A DNA stretch of 64,000 nucleotides, taken from assembly GCF_050107595.1 (NCBI RefSeq), contig NZ_JBNILH010000003.1, positions 186,001-250,000 of the forward strand, read 5' to 3'. This document shows positions 33,064-42,508 of the stretch, one piece after another. The notes beneath the pieces are model-generated. The model was not told where the DNA came from, did not search any database, and saw nothing but the letters and a program-made list of their open reading frames with translations. The stretch is from Bacillus_AB infantis_C (GTDB lineage: Bacteria; Bacillota; Bacilli; Bacillales; Cytobacillaceae). A program made the translations under genes and the position numbers. Positions within the stretch are counted from its first letter, which is position 1; each line of letters begins with the position of its first letter.

Positions 33064-34584
33064 ATGGACATCTACTTTGAGCAATATGGGCAGCTGAACA
33101 TCAGGCAGAGATGGGGCAGCCCCAGCCAAAAAATAAATAGCATCACTTATGATTCCCGCAATGCAGGCCCTCAATCGGTCTTTATCTGCTTGGGCGGCGA
33201 AAATCATGACGGCCATACATTCCTGGAAGAAGCCATTGCAAAGGGAGCAGCTGTCCTTGCAGGCGAGAATGCTGCCATTCTTGAGGAATTCAGCCGAAAA
33301 TTCCCGCAGCTTACCTTTCTCCAAACGGAAGATGCACGGGCTTTCCTTGCCCAATTATCAATTATATTCCATGGAAGGATCCATGAAAAAATACATACTG
33401 TCGGCATTACCGGCACTAACGGCAAAACGACTGTAGCGGCCTTTGTGAAATCACTGATGACGGCACTCGGCATTCCCTCCGGTTCGATTGGCACCAACGG
33501 GGTGCTTTCGTCCAAGGGCCCGGTCAGCTTTGTACAGTCAACACCGACTACTCCTGAGGCGAGCGATCTGCATGCTATTTTTGCTGATTTCGCTAAGCGC
33601 GGGGACCAGCTCGCCGCCATGGAGGTCTCTTCCGTTGCCATTGAGCAGCAGCGGACCGCCGGCATCAACTTTGATGTGGCTATTCATACGAATCTGTCGC
33701 CAGAGCATCTTGAATTCCATAAAACCTTTGAGAATTATAAGCAGGCAAAGCTGAAGCTGTTCCGCCAGGCAAAGCGGGCAGTCGTAAATCTTGATGACGA
33801 AGGGATGGGCGCTGATATTATCCGGAACTTCCAGGGCAGCCTTCTCACCTATAGCCTGAAAAAGGATTCCGCTGCTGATGTAAAAGCTTCGAACATCAGG
33901 GTGTCAAATGATGGGACAAGCTTTGAATTGAAGCTTGGGAGCAATTCTTATATCGTGCGGACGCCTGTATTTGGCAGCTATAATGTGGCCAACCTCCTTT
34001 CAGCCATCTGTACGGCCATGCACCTTGGCTTTACGATCCGACAGATCATTGAGGCCCTCCCGCGCGTTGAAAATCCGTCAGGACGCTTTGAAGTGCTGAA
34101 GGAATTCGGCCGGAGGAAGATCATCATTGACTACGCACATACGCCGGTCGCCCTCAAAAGCCTGCTGAAGGAAGCGAAAAAGCTGCCGCATAAGCGACTT
34201 ATTGTGATGATTACCGGAATCGGGATCAGGGATAAAGAGAAAATGCCGCAAATGGCAAAGGCCGTCGAGAACCAGGCAGACCAGGTAATTGTATCGGTAG
34301 ACCACCCTGGTTTCCTAGACCCATGGGAAGTGGTCGGCCACGTGATGAAGGGCTTCTCCAATCCCCACGCAGGGAATATCCTGCAGGAGCCTACACGGAG
34401 GGATGGCGTGCTCACAGCATTGTCCGTCAGCGGAGAAGACGATCTCATCCTTCTCACAAGCGGCTGCATCAACGGGGCTCAGATTGTGAAAGGCGAGAAA
34501 ATACCTCATTCGGATAAGGAGATTATCCAGGAATTCTTCCGGAACTTTGAAGAGAGTGAAGAGCTTGAACGCTTTGAAGCGTGA
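33064..34584 (+). CDS. MurE-like Mur ligase of uncertain amino-acid specificity
   Basis: A 506-residue Mur ligase with the MurE order: N-terminal substrate domain (ITYDSRNAGPQSVFICL), ATP loop VGITGTNGKTTVAAF near residue 113, middle domain TPTTPEASDLH and NLSPEHLEFH, and C-terminal domain with VENPSGRFEVL and IIDYAHTPVAL. Mesodiaminopimelate-adding MurE carries DNPR in the C-terminal domain; here the matching place reads SVDHPGFLDP, so the added residue is unclear. The ATG at 33064 is not preceded by a strong ribosome site (GGGGG is 18 bases away), and starts at TTG 33007 or GTG 33019 are possible. It is a single gene, not in a dcw cluster, so probably a second MurE-like enzyme. Confidence 0.8.
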   Translation: MDIYFEQYGQLNIRQRWGSPSQKINSITYDSRNAGPQSVFICLGGENHDGHTFLEEAIAKGAAVLAGENAAILEEFSRKFPQLTFLQTEDARAFLAQLSIIFHGRIHEKIHTVGITGTNGKTTVAAFVKSLMTALGIPSGSIGTNGVLSSKGPVSFVQSTPTTPEASDLHAIFADFAKRGDQLAAMEVSSVAIEQQRTAGINFDVAIHTNLSPEHLEFHKTFENYKQAKLKLFRQAKRAVVNLDDEGMGADIIRNFQGSLLTYSLKKDSAADVKASNIRVSNDGTSFELKLGSNSYIVRTPVFGSYNVANLLSAICTAMHLGFTIRQIIEALPRVENPSGRFEVLKEFGRRKIIIDYAHTPVALKSLLKEAKKLPHKRLIVMITGIGIRDKEKMPQMAKAVENQADQVIVSVDHPGFLDPWEVVGHVMKGFSNPHAGNILQEPTRRDGVLTALSVSGEDDLILLTSGCINGAQIVKGEKIPHSDKEIIQEFFRNFEESEELERFEA

Positions 34585-34586
34585 GG

Positions 34587-34614
34587 ACAGGCAAGCCGGG
34601 GGCTTGCCTGTTTT
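34587..34614 (+). terminator. rho-independent terminator after the MurE-like gene
   Basis: ACAGGCAAGCC and GGCTTGCCTGT form a perfect 11-bp stem with a GGG loop, followed by TTTCTTTT. Confidence 0.9.
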
Positions 34615-34633
34615 CTTTTGGGATGGAGCCAGT

Positions 34634-34674
34634 AAAAAAGCCGGAAAGTACACACACAGTGCGTACTTTCCGGC
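34634..34674 (-). terminator. terminator of the S9 peptidase gene
   Basis: GCCGGAAAGTAC and GTACTTTCCGGC form a perfect 12-bp stem with an 11-base loop; the minus-strand tail is TTTTTT. Confidence 0.88.
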
Positions 34675-34680
34675 AAAGCC

Positions 34681-36465
34681 TTACTGAATAAAACTGTCAA
34701 AGAATTCCAGAACTTTGCGGTAGACTTTAATTTCGTTTTCTTTTTTGGAAAAGCCGTGGCCTTCATCGTCGAGGACCATGTACTCGACTTCCCTTCCCTT
34801 CTCCTGGAGCGCAGCGACAATTTGGTCAGATTCCGCTTTGACGACGCGCGGGTCTTTGGCTCCCTGGATGACGAGCATCGGCTTTGTCATGGCATCAAGA
34901 TAGGTGATCGGCGAGTACTCGATCAGCTTTTCCTTGTCTTTTACCGGATCGCCGACCCACTGGTTCATGACCGGCTTCCAGTGCTCAGGAACCGATTCAA
35001 TGAAGCTGAACAGGTCGCTCGGGCCGAAGATATCGACGACAGCTTTAAAGTACTCAGGATGCCTGCCGTGCAGGAGCAGGGCCATATAACCGCCATAGCT
35101 TCCTCCCATCAGCAGGAGCTTCTCCCGGTCTGCATAGCCGTTCTTGATGAGCCATTCTAGCCCTTCAACATTATCCAGGCGCGGGCCGTAGCCCCAGTCG
35201 CCTTCGACCATCTTCATATAAGAGAGCCCGTAGCCTGAGGAGCCTCTGAAATTCGGTGCAAAGATGCTGTAGCCCCTGTGGACAAGGAACTGGAACAGAG
35301 AGCGGAAAGAAGCCCTTTCTGCCGCCTGAGGCCCGCCGTGCGGCCAGAGGATGACATGTCCGTTGCTGTTTTCCTCCTTGGCCCTGAAGAAGAGCGCCTC
35401 AATTTCAAGTCCGTCGTACGAAGGGTAGTGCAGAATTTCCGGCTCAGCCATTTCCTCTTCACTGACTCCAGGCACACGATTATTGGTCAGCTGTGTCCAT
35501 TCGCCCTTTTCATATTTATAAAGATTAGGAGGAGTGACTGCAGACCTGCCAAGCAGGTAAAGGTTTCCGGTCTCTGCCACTGACAGCCCGTCGATGGTGT
35601 CCGCAGGGAGCTCCAGCTGCTTCGCCTTGCCTTCCTCAAGCTCATAGCGGTAGAGATGGTCCTCTGCTCCTTTTTGGCTGCTGATATACAGGGCGCGGGC
35701 CTTTTTATCATATTTCAGCCCTGAAAAGTCTTCCCCATCGAGCGACAGCACTTTTGTGAATTCGTTTGTTTCAAGGCTGAACTTAGCTAAATAGGATAAG
35801 TCCTCTTTATAGTTGGTTACAAGATAGATATCGTTTTCCGAAGTAAAGACAGCATCAGTGACTGTATGCTGCGGCTCTGCCTCAGGCGTCAGCAGAACTT
35901 CCTTCTCGCCATCCCAGGCATAGGCAAGCGAGTATGTATTCGCGAACATCCTGCCAAAGACAAAGCGCTTCTCATCAGGGCTTTTGGCTGTCAGGAAGGT
36001 GGCAGCATCCCGGCCGTGAAGCAAAACCTCTTCCTCACCGGTCTCCATGTTATAGGCGTACGTCTTTAAAAAAGTGGCATCTTCCTTGCTGGATGTATAA
36101 TAAAGCGTCTTTCCGTCCTTGGAGGAGATCAGTCCCATATGACGGGCATTTTCGTGTGTGCGGATAGGCTTTAACTCGCCGCCATTCCTTGGCAGAGCAT
36201 AAACCTGGCCGTTTTCGTCGCCGTCCGAGTCGATGACAGCAAGCAGGAAGCGGCCTTCCTTATCATATTCTATCTCCTGGCAGCTTTGGTTCTGAAAGCT
36301 TAACGGATAAGGAAACTGGTTTGGCAGATCCATCGCCCATAGATTATATTTCCCGTTCAGGTTTGTACTGAACACCAGCTGCGTTTCATCCGGGCTTACA
36401 GCAAATGTCTGGATGCCAAAGGTCTGGAAAAAATATTCAACATCCGGTTTGGAAAAAGACAGCAT
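34681..36465 (-). CDS. S9 family serine peptidase (acylaminoacyl/prolyl oligopeptidase-like)
   Basis: A 594-residue protein: a beta-propeller of about 340 residues with repeats such as SPDEKRFVFGRMF, then an alpha/beta hydrolase domain. The catalytic Ser is in LMGGSYGGYMALLL near residue 455, Asp in VIQGAKDPRVVKAES near 540 and His in LDDEGHGFSKKEN near 572. VILWPHGGPQAAERASFRSL fits the oxyanion region. These enzymes cut short peptides or N-acylated ends in the cytosol. ATG follows AGGGGGAA. It is a single gene. Confidence 0.87.
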   Translation of the reverse strand: MLSFSKPDVEYFFQTFGIQTFAVSPDETQLVFSTNLNGKYNLWAMDLPNQFPYPLSFQNQSCQEIEYDKEGRFLLAVIDSDGDENGQVYALPRNGGELKPIRTHENARHMGLISSKDGKTLYYTSSKEDATFLKTYAYNMETGEEEVLLHGRDAATFLTAKSPDEKRFVFGRMFANTYSLAYAWDGEKEVLLTPEAEPQHTVTDAVFTSENDIYLVTNYKEDLSYLAKFSLETNEFTKVLSLDGEDFSGLKYDKKARALYISSQKGAEDHLYRYELEEGKAKQLELPADTIDGLSVAETGNLYLLGRSAVTPPNLYKYEKGEWTQLTNNRVPGVSEEEMAEPEILHYPSYDGLEIEALFFRAKEENSNGHVILWPHGGPQAAERASFRSLFQFLVHRGYSIFAPNFRGSSGYGLSYMKMVEGDWGYGPRLDNVEGLEWLIKNGYADREKLLLMGGSYGGYMALLLHGRHPEYFKAVVDIFGPSDLFSFIESVPEHWKPVMNQWVGDPVKDKEKLIEYSPITYLDAMTKPMLVIQGAKDPRVVKAESDQIVAALQEKGREVEYMVLDDEGHGFSKKENEIKVYRKVLEFFDSFIQ

Positions 36466-36622
36466 TCTAGTTTTCCCCCTTCTTCTCTGTTTTTACTAGA
36501 TTCGGCAGTGATTCTGTATAATAGATTTGCCGGCATCTCTATCCTATTCGGGAAGAAAGGCTGGAATCCCTATCTTTTTGCAAGAATTTTCTTGAAAATA
36601 AGAAAAGAAGGAGGAGTTTTTG

Positions 36623-37522
36623 TTGAAAAATATCAAATTTTATCAGGTGGATGCCTTTACCGATCAGGCATTTGGCGGCAATCCTGCCGGCGTGGTCCCG
36701 GAAGCCGCATTCCTGGAGGAAGAAGAGATGCAGCTGGCAGCGCGTGAATTCAATCTGTCTGAAACTGCTTTTCTATCTCCTTCCGACAGCGAAAATGCCG
36801 ATTTCAGGGTCCGCTATTTTACGCCTTCCTGCGAGATCGATTTCTGCGGCCATGCGACATTGAGCGCAGCCTGGATCATGGCATCTGAGTCAGATTGGCT
36901 CAAGCACAGCAGGGAAATCCGTTTTGAGACCAATATCGGCATCGTGCCGGTTACTTTTCAAACAGCCGGAGGAAAGCTCCTTTCTGCGGAAATGACTCAA
37001 ATATCACCTAAAGTAAAAGAAATAGAATATGTCCTGGAAGACCTGTGCAGGATGATTGGCATTTCTTCTGCCGACATTGACGAGCGTTACCCTGTCAGGC
37101 TGGGGTATACAGGGAACTGGCATCTGCTTGTCCCCTTGAAGACCAGGGAAGCCATCGATCAGGCAGCACCACAGTTTGATCTGGTAGAGGAGCATAACCG
37201 CCGGCTGGGAATCAGCACAACCCATTTGTTTACTTTTGATGCTAAGGGCATGGAATATGACATCTATACAAGGGATTTTGCCCCTGCTGCAGGCATCAGG
37301 GAAGATCCTGTCACAGGCTCCGCGAATGGCGCCCTCGCCGGATATTTAATGCTCGAGCGTATTCTTGAACATGGAAGAAGCCACAAGCTGGTCATAGGCC
37401 AGGGGCATGCAGCCGGAAGGCCGGGACTGCTTGAGGCGGGCGTCAGCTCCCATGGGGATAATATCCGTATTACAGTTGGCGGAAGGGCGGTAACGGTAAT
37501 CTCCGGGATGCTGGCCTTTTAA
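36623..37522 (+). CDS. PhzF family isomerase
   Basis: A 299-residue PhzF-fold protein made of two similar halves. Typical segments are FYQVDAFTDQAFGGNPAGVV near the start, REFNLSETAFL with the catalytic Glu near residue 45, FTPSCEIDFCGHATLSAAW near 65, and REDPVTGSANGALAGYL near 232. PhzF itself isomerises DHHA in phenazine synthesis, but most Bacillus members are of unknown substrate. TTG at 36623 is used because AAGGAGG is 8 bases upstream. It is monocistronic. Confidence 0.82.
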   Translation: MKNIKFYQVDAFTDQAFGGNPAGVVPEAAFLEEEEMQLAAREFNLSETAFLSPSDSENADFRVRYFTPSCEIDFCGHATLSAAWIMASESDWLKHSREIRFETNIGIVPVTFQTAGGKLLSAEMTQISPKVKEIEYVLEDLCRMIGISSADIDERYPVRLGYTGNWHLLVPLKTREAIDQAAPQFDLVEEHNRRLGISTTHLFTFDAKGMEYDIYTRDFAPAAGIREDPVTGSANGALAGYLMLERILEHGRSHKLVIGQGHAAGRPGLLEAGVSSHGDNIRITVGGRAVTVISGMLAF

Positions 37523-37535
37523 GCATCCTTCCACC

Positions 37536-38525
37536 CTAAGCCCGGACTGACTCCAGGCTGGAGAGCGCCCTCAGCCTCTCCAGATCCCCTCGCTTCACGA
37601 GGAAAAGGAATGCCCTCATATTAAGCGGCAGAAGCTTTTCTGTTTTTTCGTCTACCCAGCTGTTTAAGAATCGGTTCAGTTCACTGAGCCAGCGGACCTT
37701 TTCATCGAGTCCCATTTGAGAGCCGGCAAACAGGATGCTTCTTCCGGTTGTCAGCTCTTTCTTTAAGTATTTTGCTTTTAACAGATTCCGTTTCTCATCA
37801 TTCTCGGCATAGCGGTGGATAACCTTCACAGATTCTTCAAGCGTTTTATAATAGTCCCGCGGCTGGACCTGGATGACGCTCGCATGCTGCTTATCTTTAT
37901 GATTGACCACATAATAGCATGGATAATCCGCTACAATTGAAATGCCGCGTGCCAGGACATAGGCCTTTACCATGAATGGCTGGTCCTCTGCTGTACAGAT
38001 CCCTGCCGGGAAGGTAATATCATTATCAAGCAGAAAGCGGCGGCGGAACATTTTTGTAGGGCCGATCGCTTCGAGCACATTTGATTCATACACATTGGTG
38101 AATGGCTCGTTTGCTGCAAACATCGACTTGGCCACCCATCGCCCATTCACTCCTGTGAATTTTCCTACAATAATGTCAGAATGATTGTCATTCCCCATCT
38201 TGTACATCCGCTCCAGCGCCTCCGGACCCAGGTAATCATCCGCATCCACGAAAAAGATAAACTTTCCCCGGGCCTGCTTCATAATTGTATTGCGCGGGGC
38301 ACCCGGCCCTCCTGTATTTTTCTGATGGATAACAGTGATATTTGGATGGGAGCTTGCATAGCTGTCCAGCACTTGTCCGGAACTGTCGGTCGATCCGTCA
38401 TTCACCATGATGATTTCAATGCTCTCCTGTTCCATCGACTGTTCCAGGATCGAATCCAGGCAGATGCTGATATGATTGGCAGAGTTATAGACCGGAATCC
38501 CGACAGTTACTTTGATTTGGCTCAT
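37536..38525 (-). CDS. family 2 glycosyltransferase (wall-polymer type)
   Basis: A 329-residue GT-A enzyme. VTVGIPVYNSANHISICLDS opens the nucleotide-sugar domain, IEIIMVNDGSTDSSGQVLDS follows, and the metal motif is FFVDADDYLG near residue 90. The C-terminal 100 residues (ELNRFLNSWVDEKTEKLLPL) resemble glycosyltransferases of minor teichoic acid synthesis; this is a weak hint. No signal or membrane segment is seen. ATG at 38525 has GGGGGAGG just upstream. Its gene lies alone, away from ugd-galU, so the product is not clear. Confidence 0.82.
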   Translation of the reverse strand: MSQIKVTVGIPVYNSANHISICLDSILEQSMEQESIEIIMVNDGSTDSSGQVLDSYASSHPNITVIHQKNTGGPGAPRNTIMKQARGKFIFFVDADDYLGPEALERMYKMGNDNHSDIIVGKFTGVNGRWVAKSMFAANEPFTNVYESNVLEAIGPTKMFRRRFLLDNDITFPAGICTAEDQPFMVKAYVLARGISIVADYPCYYVVNHKDKQHASVIQVQPRDYYKTLEESVKVIHRYAENDEKRNLLKAKYLKKELTTGRSILFAGSQMGLDEKVRWLSELNRFLNSWVDEKTEKLLPLNMRAFLFLVKRGDLERLRALSSLESVRA

Positions 38526-38611
38526 AAGGGCCTCCCCCTTCATTATATATGTATAGTTTTTTTACATCTTTTCCCTGTTAAAGCATTTTTTCAAACAGGA
38601 ATTTTACGGAA

Positions 38612-38640
38612 ACAAAAAAAGCCCGAAAAAAATCGGGCTT
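38612..38640 (-). terminator. terminator of the sulfurtransferase gene
   Basis: AAGCCCGA and TCGGGCTT pair around TTTTTT on the minus strand, followed by TTTTTTTG. Confidence 0.85.
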
Positions 38641-38644
38641 ATCC

Positions 38645-39544
38645 TTATTCGCTGCCTGTGACAAGCGGGCAGTCCGAATCGCTGGCCCATTCATTCATGG
38701 AGCCGTCGTAAACAGCGACATTTCTTTGCCCAAGCTTGTTAAGTATCAAGGCATTCCAGGTGGCCGCTATCCCGCCTCCGCAATAAGTGATGACCTTCTT
38801 GCCGGGATCAAGGGCGCCCGTTTTTTCGAATGTCTCCCTAAGAACTTTGTCAGAGAATAATTCCTTCGTTTCTTCATTTGCATGAACACCGAAGAACACA
38901 TTCTTACTCCCGGGTATATGTCCTTTGCGCGGATAGGTCTCCGTTTCGCCCCTGAAATCCTCGGGGGACAGGCTATTGATCAGGACGATGCTTTCATCAT
39001 TCATCGCCTTTTTGACATCCTCTTTCGCAGCGATGAGCTCGTCCCTTCGCTCCCCTGTAAACACCGCAGCAGGATAATGCCCGGGTTCTGTGGAAATCGG
39101 GCGGCCCTCTTCCTTCCACTTGGTCAGCCCTCCATCCAGGACTGCGATATTGTCATAGCCTTCATAGCGAAGCTGCCAGGCAAGCCTTGAGGCCCAGTAA
39201 GCAGCGGCAACAGGGCTTCCGACCAATGCATTGCCCTGATCGTATATCACCGCGTATGTGCCATCCCCTATTCCCAGCCTGCTGATTTTCTCTATGAACT
39301 GCTGCCTTGGCGGCACGGTGAATGGCAGCCCCGCTTCCTGATCTGACAATTCATTCATCAGGTCGGCAAAGACGGCACCAGGGATATGCCCCCCGTTATA
39401 TTCATCCCTGCCGGACCAGGCGCCAACCTCGCCGTTATCTTCCGGGATTTTCAGAAAAGCGGTAGCATCAATGATTCTCAGGTTCGGGTCTTCCATCCTT
39501 TCAGCCAGCCATTCAGTTGAGACAAATAAAGGAATAGTATCCAT
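38645..39544 (-). CDS. rhodanese-like sulfurtransferase (two-domain)
   Basis: A 299-residue tandem-rhodanese protein. The first domain has IIDATAFLKIPEDN and GHIPGAVFADL; the second has the catalytic Cys in VITYCGGGIAATWNALIL near residue 252 and the end KLGQRNVAVYDGSMNEWAS. Such enzymes move sulfane sulfur from thiosulfate or 3-mercaptopyruvate to cyanide or thiols; CGGGIA differs from the CRKG-type thiosulfate loop, so the donor is open. The start at 39544 has AAAGGGGAG upstream. It is cytosolic and monocistronic. Confidence 0.86.
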   Translation of the reverse strand: MDTIPLFVSTEWLAERMEDPNLRIIDATAFLKIPEDNGEVGAWSGRDEYNGGHIPGAVFADLMNELSDQEAGLPFTVPPRQQFIEKISRLGIGDGTYAVIYDQGNALVGSPVAAAYWASRLAWQLRYEGYDNIAVLDGGLTKWKEEGRPISTEPGHYPAAVFTGERRDELIAAKEDVKKAMNDESIVLINSLSPEDFRGETETYPRKGHIPGSKNVFFGVHANEETKELFSDKVLRETFEKTGALDPGKKVITYCGGGIAATWNALILNKLGQRNVAVYDGSMNEWASDSDCPLVTGSE

Positions 39545-39683
39545 AAAGCTCCCCTTTCTGTTCGTTAGCTTCCTGCATAAGTTTACCCCTGCAGCATGCA
39601 GCAAACACATTTATTAAACAAAAATGGCCTGTACAAGTGCAGGAGCTCCCGCAAGGCAAGGCTGCAGCCTGAGTTGTGGAGAT

Positions 39684-39713
39684 AAAAAAAGGACCTACTT
39701 TTTAGGCAGGTCC
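39684..39713 (-). terminator. terminator that includes the stop of the small coiled-coil gene
   Basis: On the minus strand GGACCTGCC... pairs with ...GTAGGTCC (GGACCT/AGGTCC core), followed by TTTTTTT. The TAG stop of the small gene lies in the right arm. Confidence 0.78.
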
Positions 39714-39886
39714 AATGCTTGATAGGCTGTCTGATATTTTCCGCCGTCTGCAACCTCTGCGTGGTACAAGGCTTTTAGAGCGAAGTTTTTTTCAAGCATA
39801 TGCTCTTTTTCGAGCTCTTTTAAACGCAGCTGCAGTTCTTTGTTCTGCTTGACCAGCTGCTTCATTTGCGATTTGAGAAATTTCAT
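39695..39886 (-). CDS. small coiled-coil protein of unknown function
   Basis: A 63-residue protein, MKFLKSQMKQLVKQNKELQL followed by a Leu/Glu/Lys-rich helix that fits a coiled coil over residues 5-35, then a tail YQTAYQALDLPKK. It has AAAAGGAG 9 bases before the ATG and a terminator that contains its own stop codon, so it is a genuine gene. No known family is recognised; a structural or anti-regulator role is possible but unproven. Confidence 0.65.
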   Translation of the reverse strand: MKFLKSQMKQLVKQNKELQLRLKELEKEHMLEKNFALKALYHAEVADGGKYQTAYQALDLPKK

Positions 39887-39973
39887 AGTCTGAGCTCCTT
39901 TTGCCGGATATGTCTGGCAAGTATAGCACAGGGTGGCGCAGGGTGGCGCAAATGAGAAACAGAGCCAGAATGC

Positions 39974-40993
39974 TTATTTCTTTTTCGCGTGCTTTCTCAT
40001 ATCAAAGGCTACAGCTACGATGATGATGGCACCTTTGACGATGAACTGGATATAAGGGCTAACGCCAAGGAAGGCGAGTCCGTAGTTGATGATCTGGAAA
40101 ATCAGTACGCCGGTGATGACGCCCGGCACGGTGCCGATCCCACCGGACAAGGATACCCCGCCGACAACACAGGCTGCGATGGCATCGAGCTCATACATAT
40201 TTCCTGTATTATTCGTAGCGCTTCCTACACGCCCGGCTTCAAGGGTGCCGGAGAAGCCGTAGAGAAGGCCTGCAATCAGATAGATCAGGATGATATTCCT
40301 TGCAACGTTGACGCCTGAAACCTTTGCTGCCTCAGGATTTCCGCCGATTGCGTACATATTTTTCCCAAGCTGGGTCTTGTTCCAGATCACCCAGATGATG
40401 ATGGAAACAACAGCCGCATAGATGACAAGGTATGGCAGTTCATACTGGCCGATCGGGATTCCCCGCTGGGCGAAAGTTGTGAAGCTCTGGCTCAGTCCGC
40501 CGATCGGCTGGGCGCCGTATGGCGGGCGGTCAAAGTAGATCGAAGTGACGCCGTAGACGCCGATCATCATGCCAAGGGTGGCAATGAACGGCGGCACATG
40601 GAACTTGGAAACAATGACACCATTGAGCGCCCCGAACAGGCCTGTGACCGCCATGGCGATCAGGATGGGTACGATGATAGGCAGCTCAGCAAGATTCGGA
40701 TACATTTTATAAGCATAATCCGAAGCCTGCAGCATTGATGCTGACACGACAGCGGCTAGGCCGACAAGCCTTCCCGCTGACAGGTCTGTCCCGGCAGTGA
40801 TCAGAATGCCTGCTACCCCGAGAGCAATGATGATCCTGGATGAAGACTGGCTCAGGATATTGATAAAGTTCGTTATTGATAGAAAGTCAGGTGACGCGAT
40901 GATGATCCCGATGACAAGCAGGACCAGTACGACATATATAACATTGTCGACGAGCCATTTGGCTGCATCGAATCTTTTTTCCGCTTTGTTCAT
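39974..40993 (-). CDS. mglC: galactose/methyl-galactoside-type ABC permease MglC
   Basis: A 339-residue membrane protein with 8-10 hydrophobic segments and the family pattern ITAGTDLSAGRLVGLAAVVS near residue 65, PPFIATLGMMIG and GGNPEAAKVSGVNV. It is the pore of the MglBAC importer. It follows mglA after 12 bases. The sugar is named from the family; glucose, galactose or xylose are all possible. Confidence 0.87.
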   Translation of the reverse strand: MNKAEKRFDAAKWLVDNVIYVVLVLLVIGIIIASPDFLSITNFINILSQSSSRIIIALGVAGILITAGTDLSAGRLVGLAAVVSASMLQASDYAYKMYPNLAELPIIVPILIAMAVTGLFGALNGVIVSKFHVPPFIATLGMMIGVYGVTSIYFDRPPYGAQPIGGLSQSFTTFAQRGIPIGQYELPYLVIYAAVVSIIIWVIWNKTQLGKNMYAIGGNPEAAKVSGVNVARNIILIYLIAGLLYGFSGTLEAGRVGSATNNTGNMYELDAIAACVVGGVSLSGGIGTVPGVITGVLIFQIINYGLAFLGVSPYIQFIVKGAIIIVAVAFDMRKHAKKK

Positions 40994-41005
40994 GTGTGTT
41001 TCCTC

Positions 41006-42508
41006 CTAGTACATCGCAGCGAGCCGCATGATTTCTTCCTGCGAGGCTTCTGCAGTATCCAGTATCCCAGCCAGTTTCCCGTTGCTCATGACCATGATCC
41101 GGTCACTCACGCCCAGCAGCTCGGGCATTTCGGATGAGATGAAAATGATCCCCTTGCCTTCTGCCGCCAGTTCGCTGATCAGCTGGTATATTTCAAATTT
41201 GGCCCCGACATCGATTCCCCGTGTCGGTTCATCCAACAGCAGGATTTCAGGCCTTGTGAGGAGCCAGCGGCCGATGATAACCTTCTGCTGATTCCCTCCG
41301 GACAAGCTGCCGATGGATGTTTTCTGCGACGGTGTCCGGACATTCATGCTGTCTATGACCCATTTGGTATCCTCTGCCACCTTGCCGTCTGAAAGGAAGA
41401 TGCCTTTCCTGTATTTCTTCAGATTGGCAATGATAGAGTTAAAGCTGATGCTCAATTCCGGAAAGATGCCGGTAGATCTTCTTTCCTCTGTAACGAGTGC
41501 AAAGCCGTTCTTGATGGCATGCTGCGGGGAATGGTTGTGGACTTCCTTCCCGTGAAGCTCAACCTTTCCTGACTTCACACCCCTCATGCCAAACAGTGCT
41601 TCCACCACCTCGGTCCGCTTTGATCCGACCAGCCCGGCGATCCCAAGGATTTCTCCCTTCCTCAGTTCGAAGCCGATATCAGAAAAAGAATGCTTTGCCT
41701 CCGCTGTGAGGCCGGAAACCTTTAAAATAACCTCTCCCGGCTTGTTCACCTTTTCCGGGAACCGCTGTGACAGATCGCGTCCGACCATGAGGCGGATGAT
41801 TTCATCTGTTGTCAGCTCCTCGGCGCTCTTTGTCGCGATATACTGTCCATCGCGCATGATCGTCACTTCATCGGATATCTGGAGGATTTCCTCCATTTTG
41901 TGGGATATATAGATTATGGCTACATTTTCACTTTGCAGCTTTTTGATGATCTTAAATAAATGATTTACTTCTTTTTCTGTCAGTGATGAGGTCGGTTCGT
42001 CCATGACGATGATCTTGGACTGGTAGGAAACCGCCTTGGCGATCTCAACCATCTGCATTTCTGAAACCGAGAGAGAGCTCACCTTGCTGGACGGATCGAT
42101 GCGGATGTCCAGGCTTTTAAAAATGGCTGCCGTATCTTCATACATCTTTTTCTCATCAATGAAGATGCCTTTCTTCGGGTAGCGGCCAAGCCAGATATTA
42201 TCCATGACATTCTGCTGGCGCACCTGGTTGAGCTCCTGGTGGACCATGGAGACCCCGCTTTCCAGCGCCTGCTTCGAGCTGGCAAAGGCTACCTCCCGGC
42301 CTTCGAGGAGGATCTGTCCCTCGTCCATTGAATAGATGCCGAAAAGGCATTTCATCAAAGTTGACTTGCCTGCTCCATTTTCCCCCATCAGCGCATGCAC
42401 TGTCCCTGCCCTTACCTTGAGGGAGACGTTGTTCAGGGCGATGACCCCGGGGAATCTTTTTGTTAGATTTTTCATTTCCAGCAGCACTGCTCCGTTTGTT
42501 TCCGGCAT
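41006..42508 (-). CDS. mglA: sugar ABC transporter ATP-binding protein MglA
   Basis: A 500-residue double ATPase typical of monosaccharide (CUT2) importers. The first half has Walker A GENGAGKSTLMKCLFG near residue 44 and signature LSVSEMQMVEIAKA near 140; the second half has the degenerate loop LVGSKRTEVVEALFGMRG and signature SLSGGNQQKVIIGRWL near 395, followed by LLLDEPTRGIDVGAK. It energises uptake by MglB/MglC. ATG at 42508 has AAGGAGG upstream; the ORF runs 10 codons further. It overlaps no gene, and a 170-base gap separates it from mglB. Confidence 0.9.
   Translation of the reverse strand: MPETNGAVLLEMKNLTKRFPGVIALNNVSLKVRAGTVHALMGENGAGKSTLMKCLFGIYSMDEGQILLEGREVAFASSKQALESGVSMVHQELNQVRQQNVMDNIWLGRYPKKGIFIDEKKMYEDTAAIFKSLDIRIDPSSKVSSLSVSEMQMVEIAKAVSYQSKIIVMDEPTSSLTEKEVNHLFKIIKKLQSENVAIIYISHKMEEILQISDEVTIMRDGQYIATKSAEELTTDEIIRLMVGRDLSQRFPEKVNKPGEVILKVSGLTAEAKHSFSDIGFELRKGEILGIAGLVGSKRTEVVEALFGMRGVKSGKVELHGKEVHNHSPQHAIKNGFALVTEERRSTGIFPELSISFNSIIANLKKYRKGIFLSDGKVAEDTKWVIDSMNVRTPSQKTSIGSLSGGNQQKVIIGRWLLTRPEILLLDEPTRGIDVGAKFEIYQLISELAAEGKGIIFISSEMPELLGVSDRIMVMSNGKLAGILDTAEASQEEIMRLAAMY

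Noticed and set aside
39924..39950. GGGTGGCGCA tandem duplication upstream of mglC end
   Set aside because: Only two 10-base copies are present and no function or wider pattern is visible.
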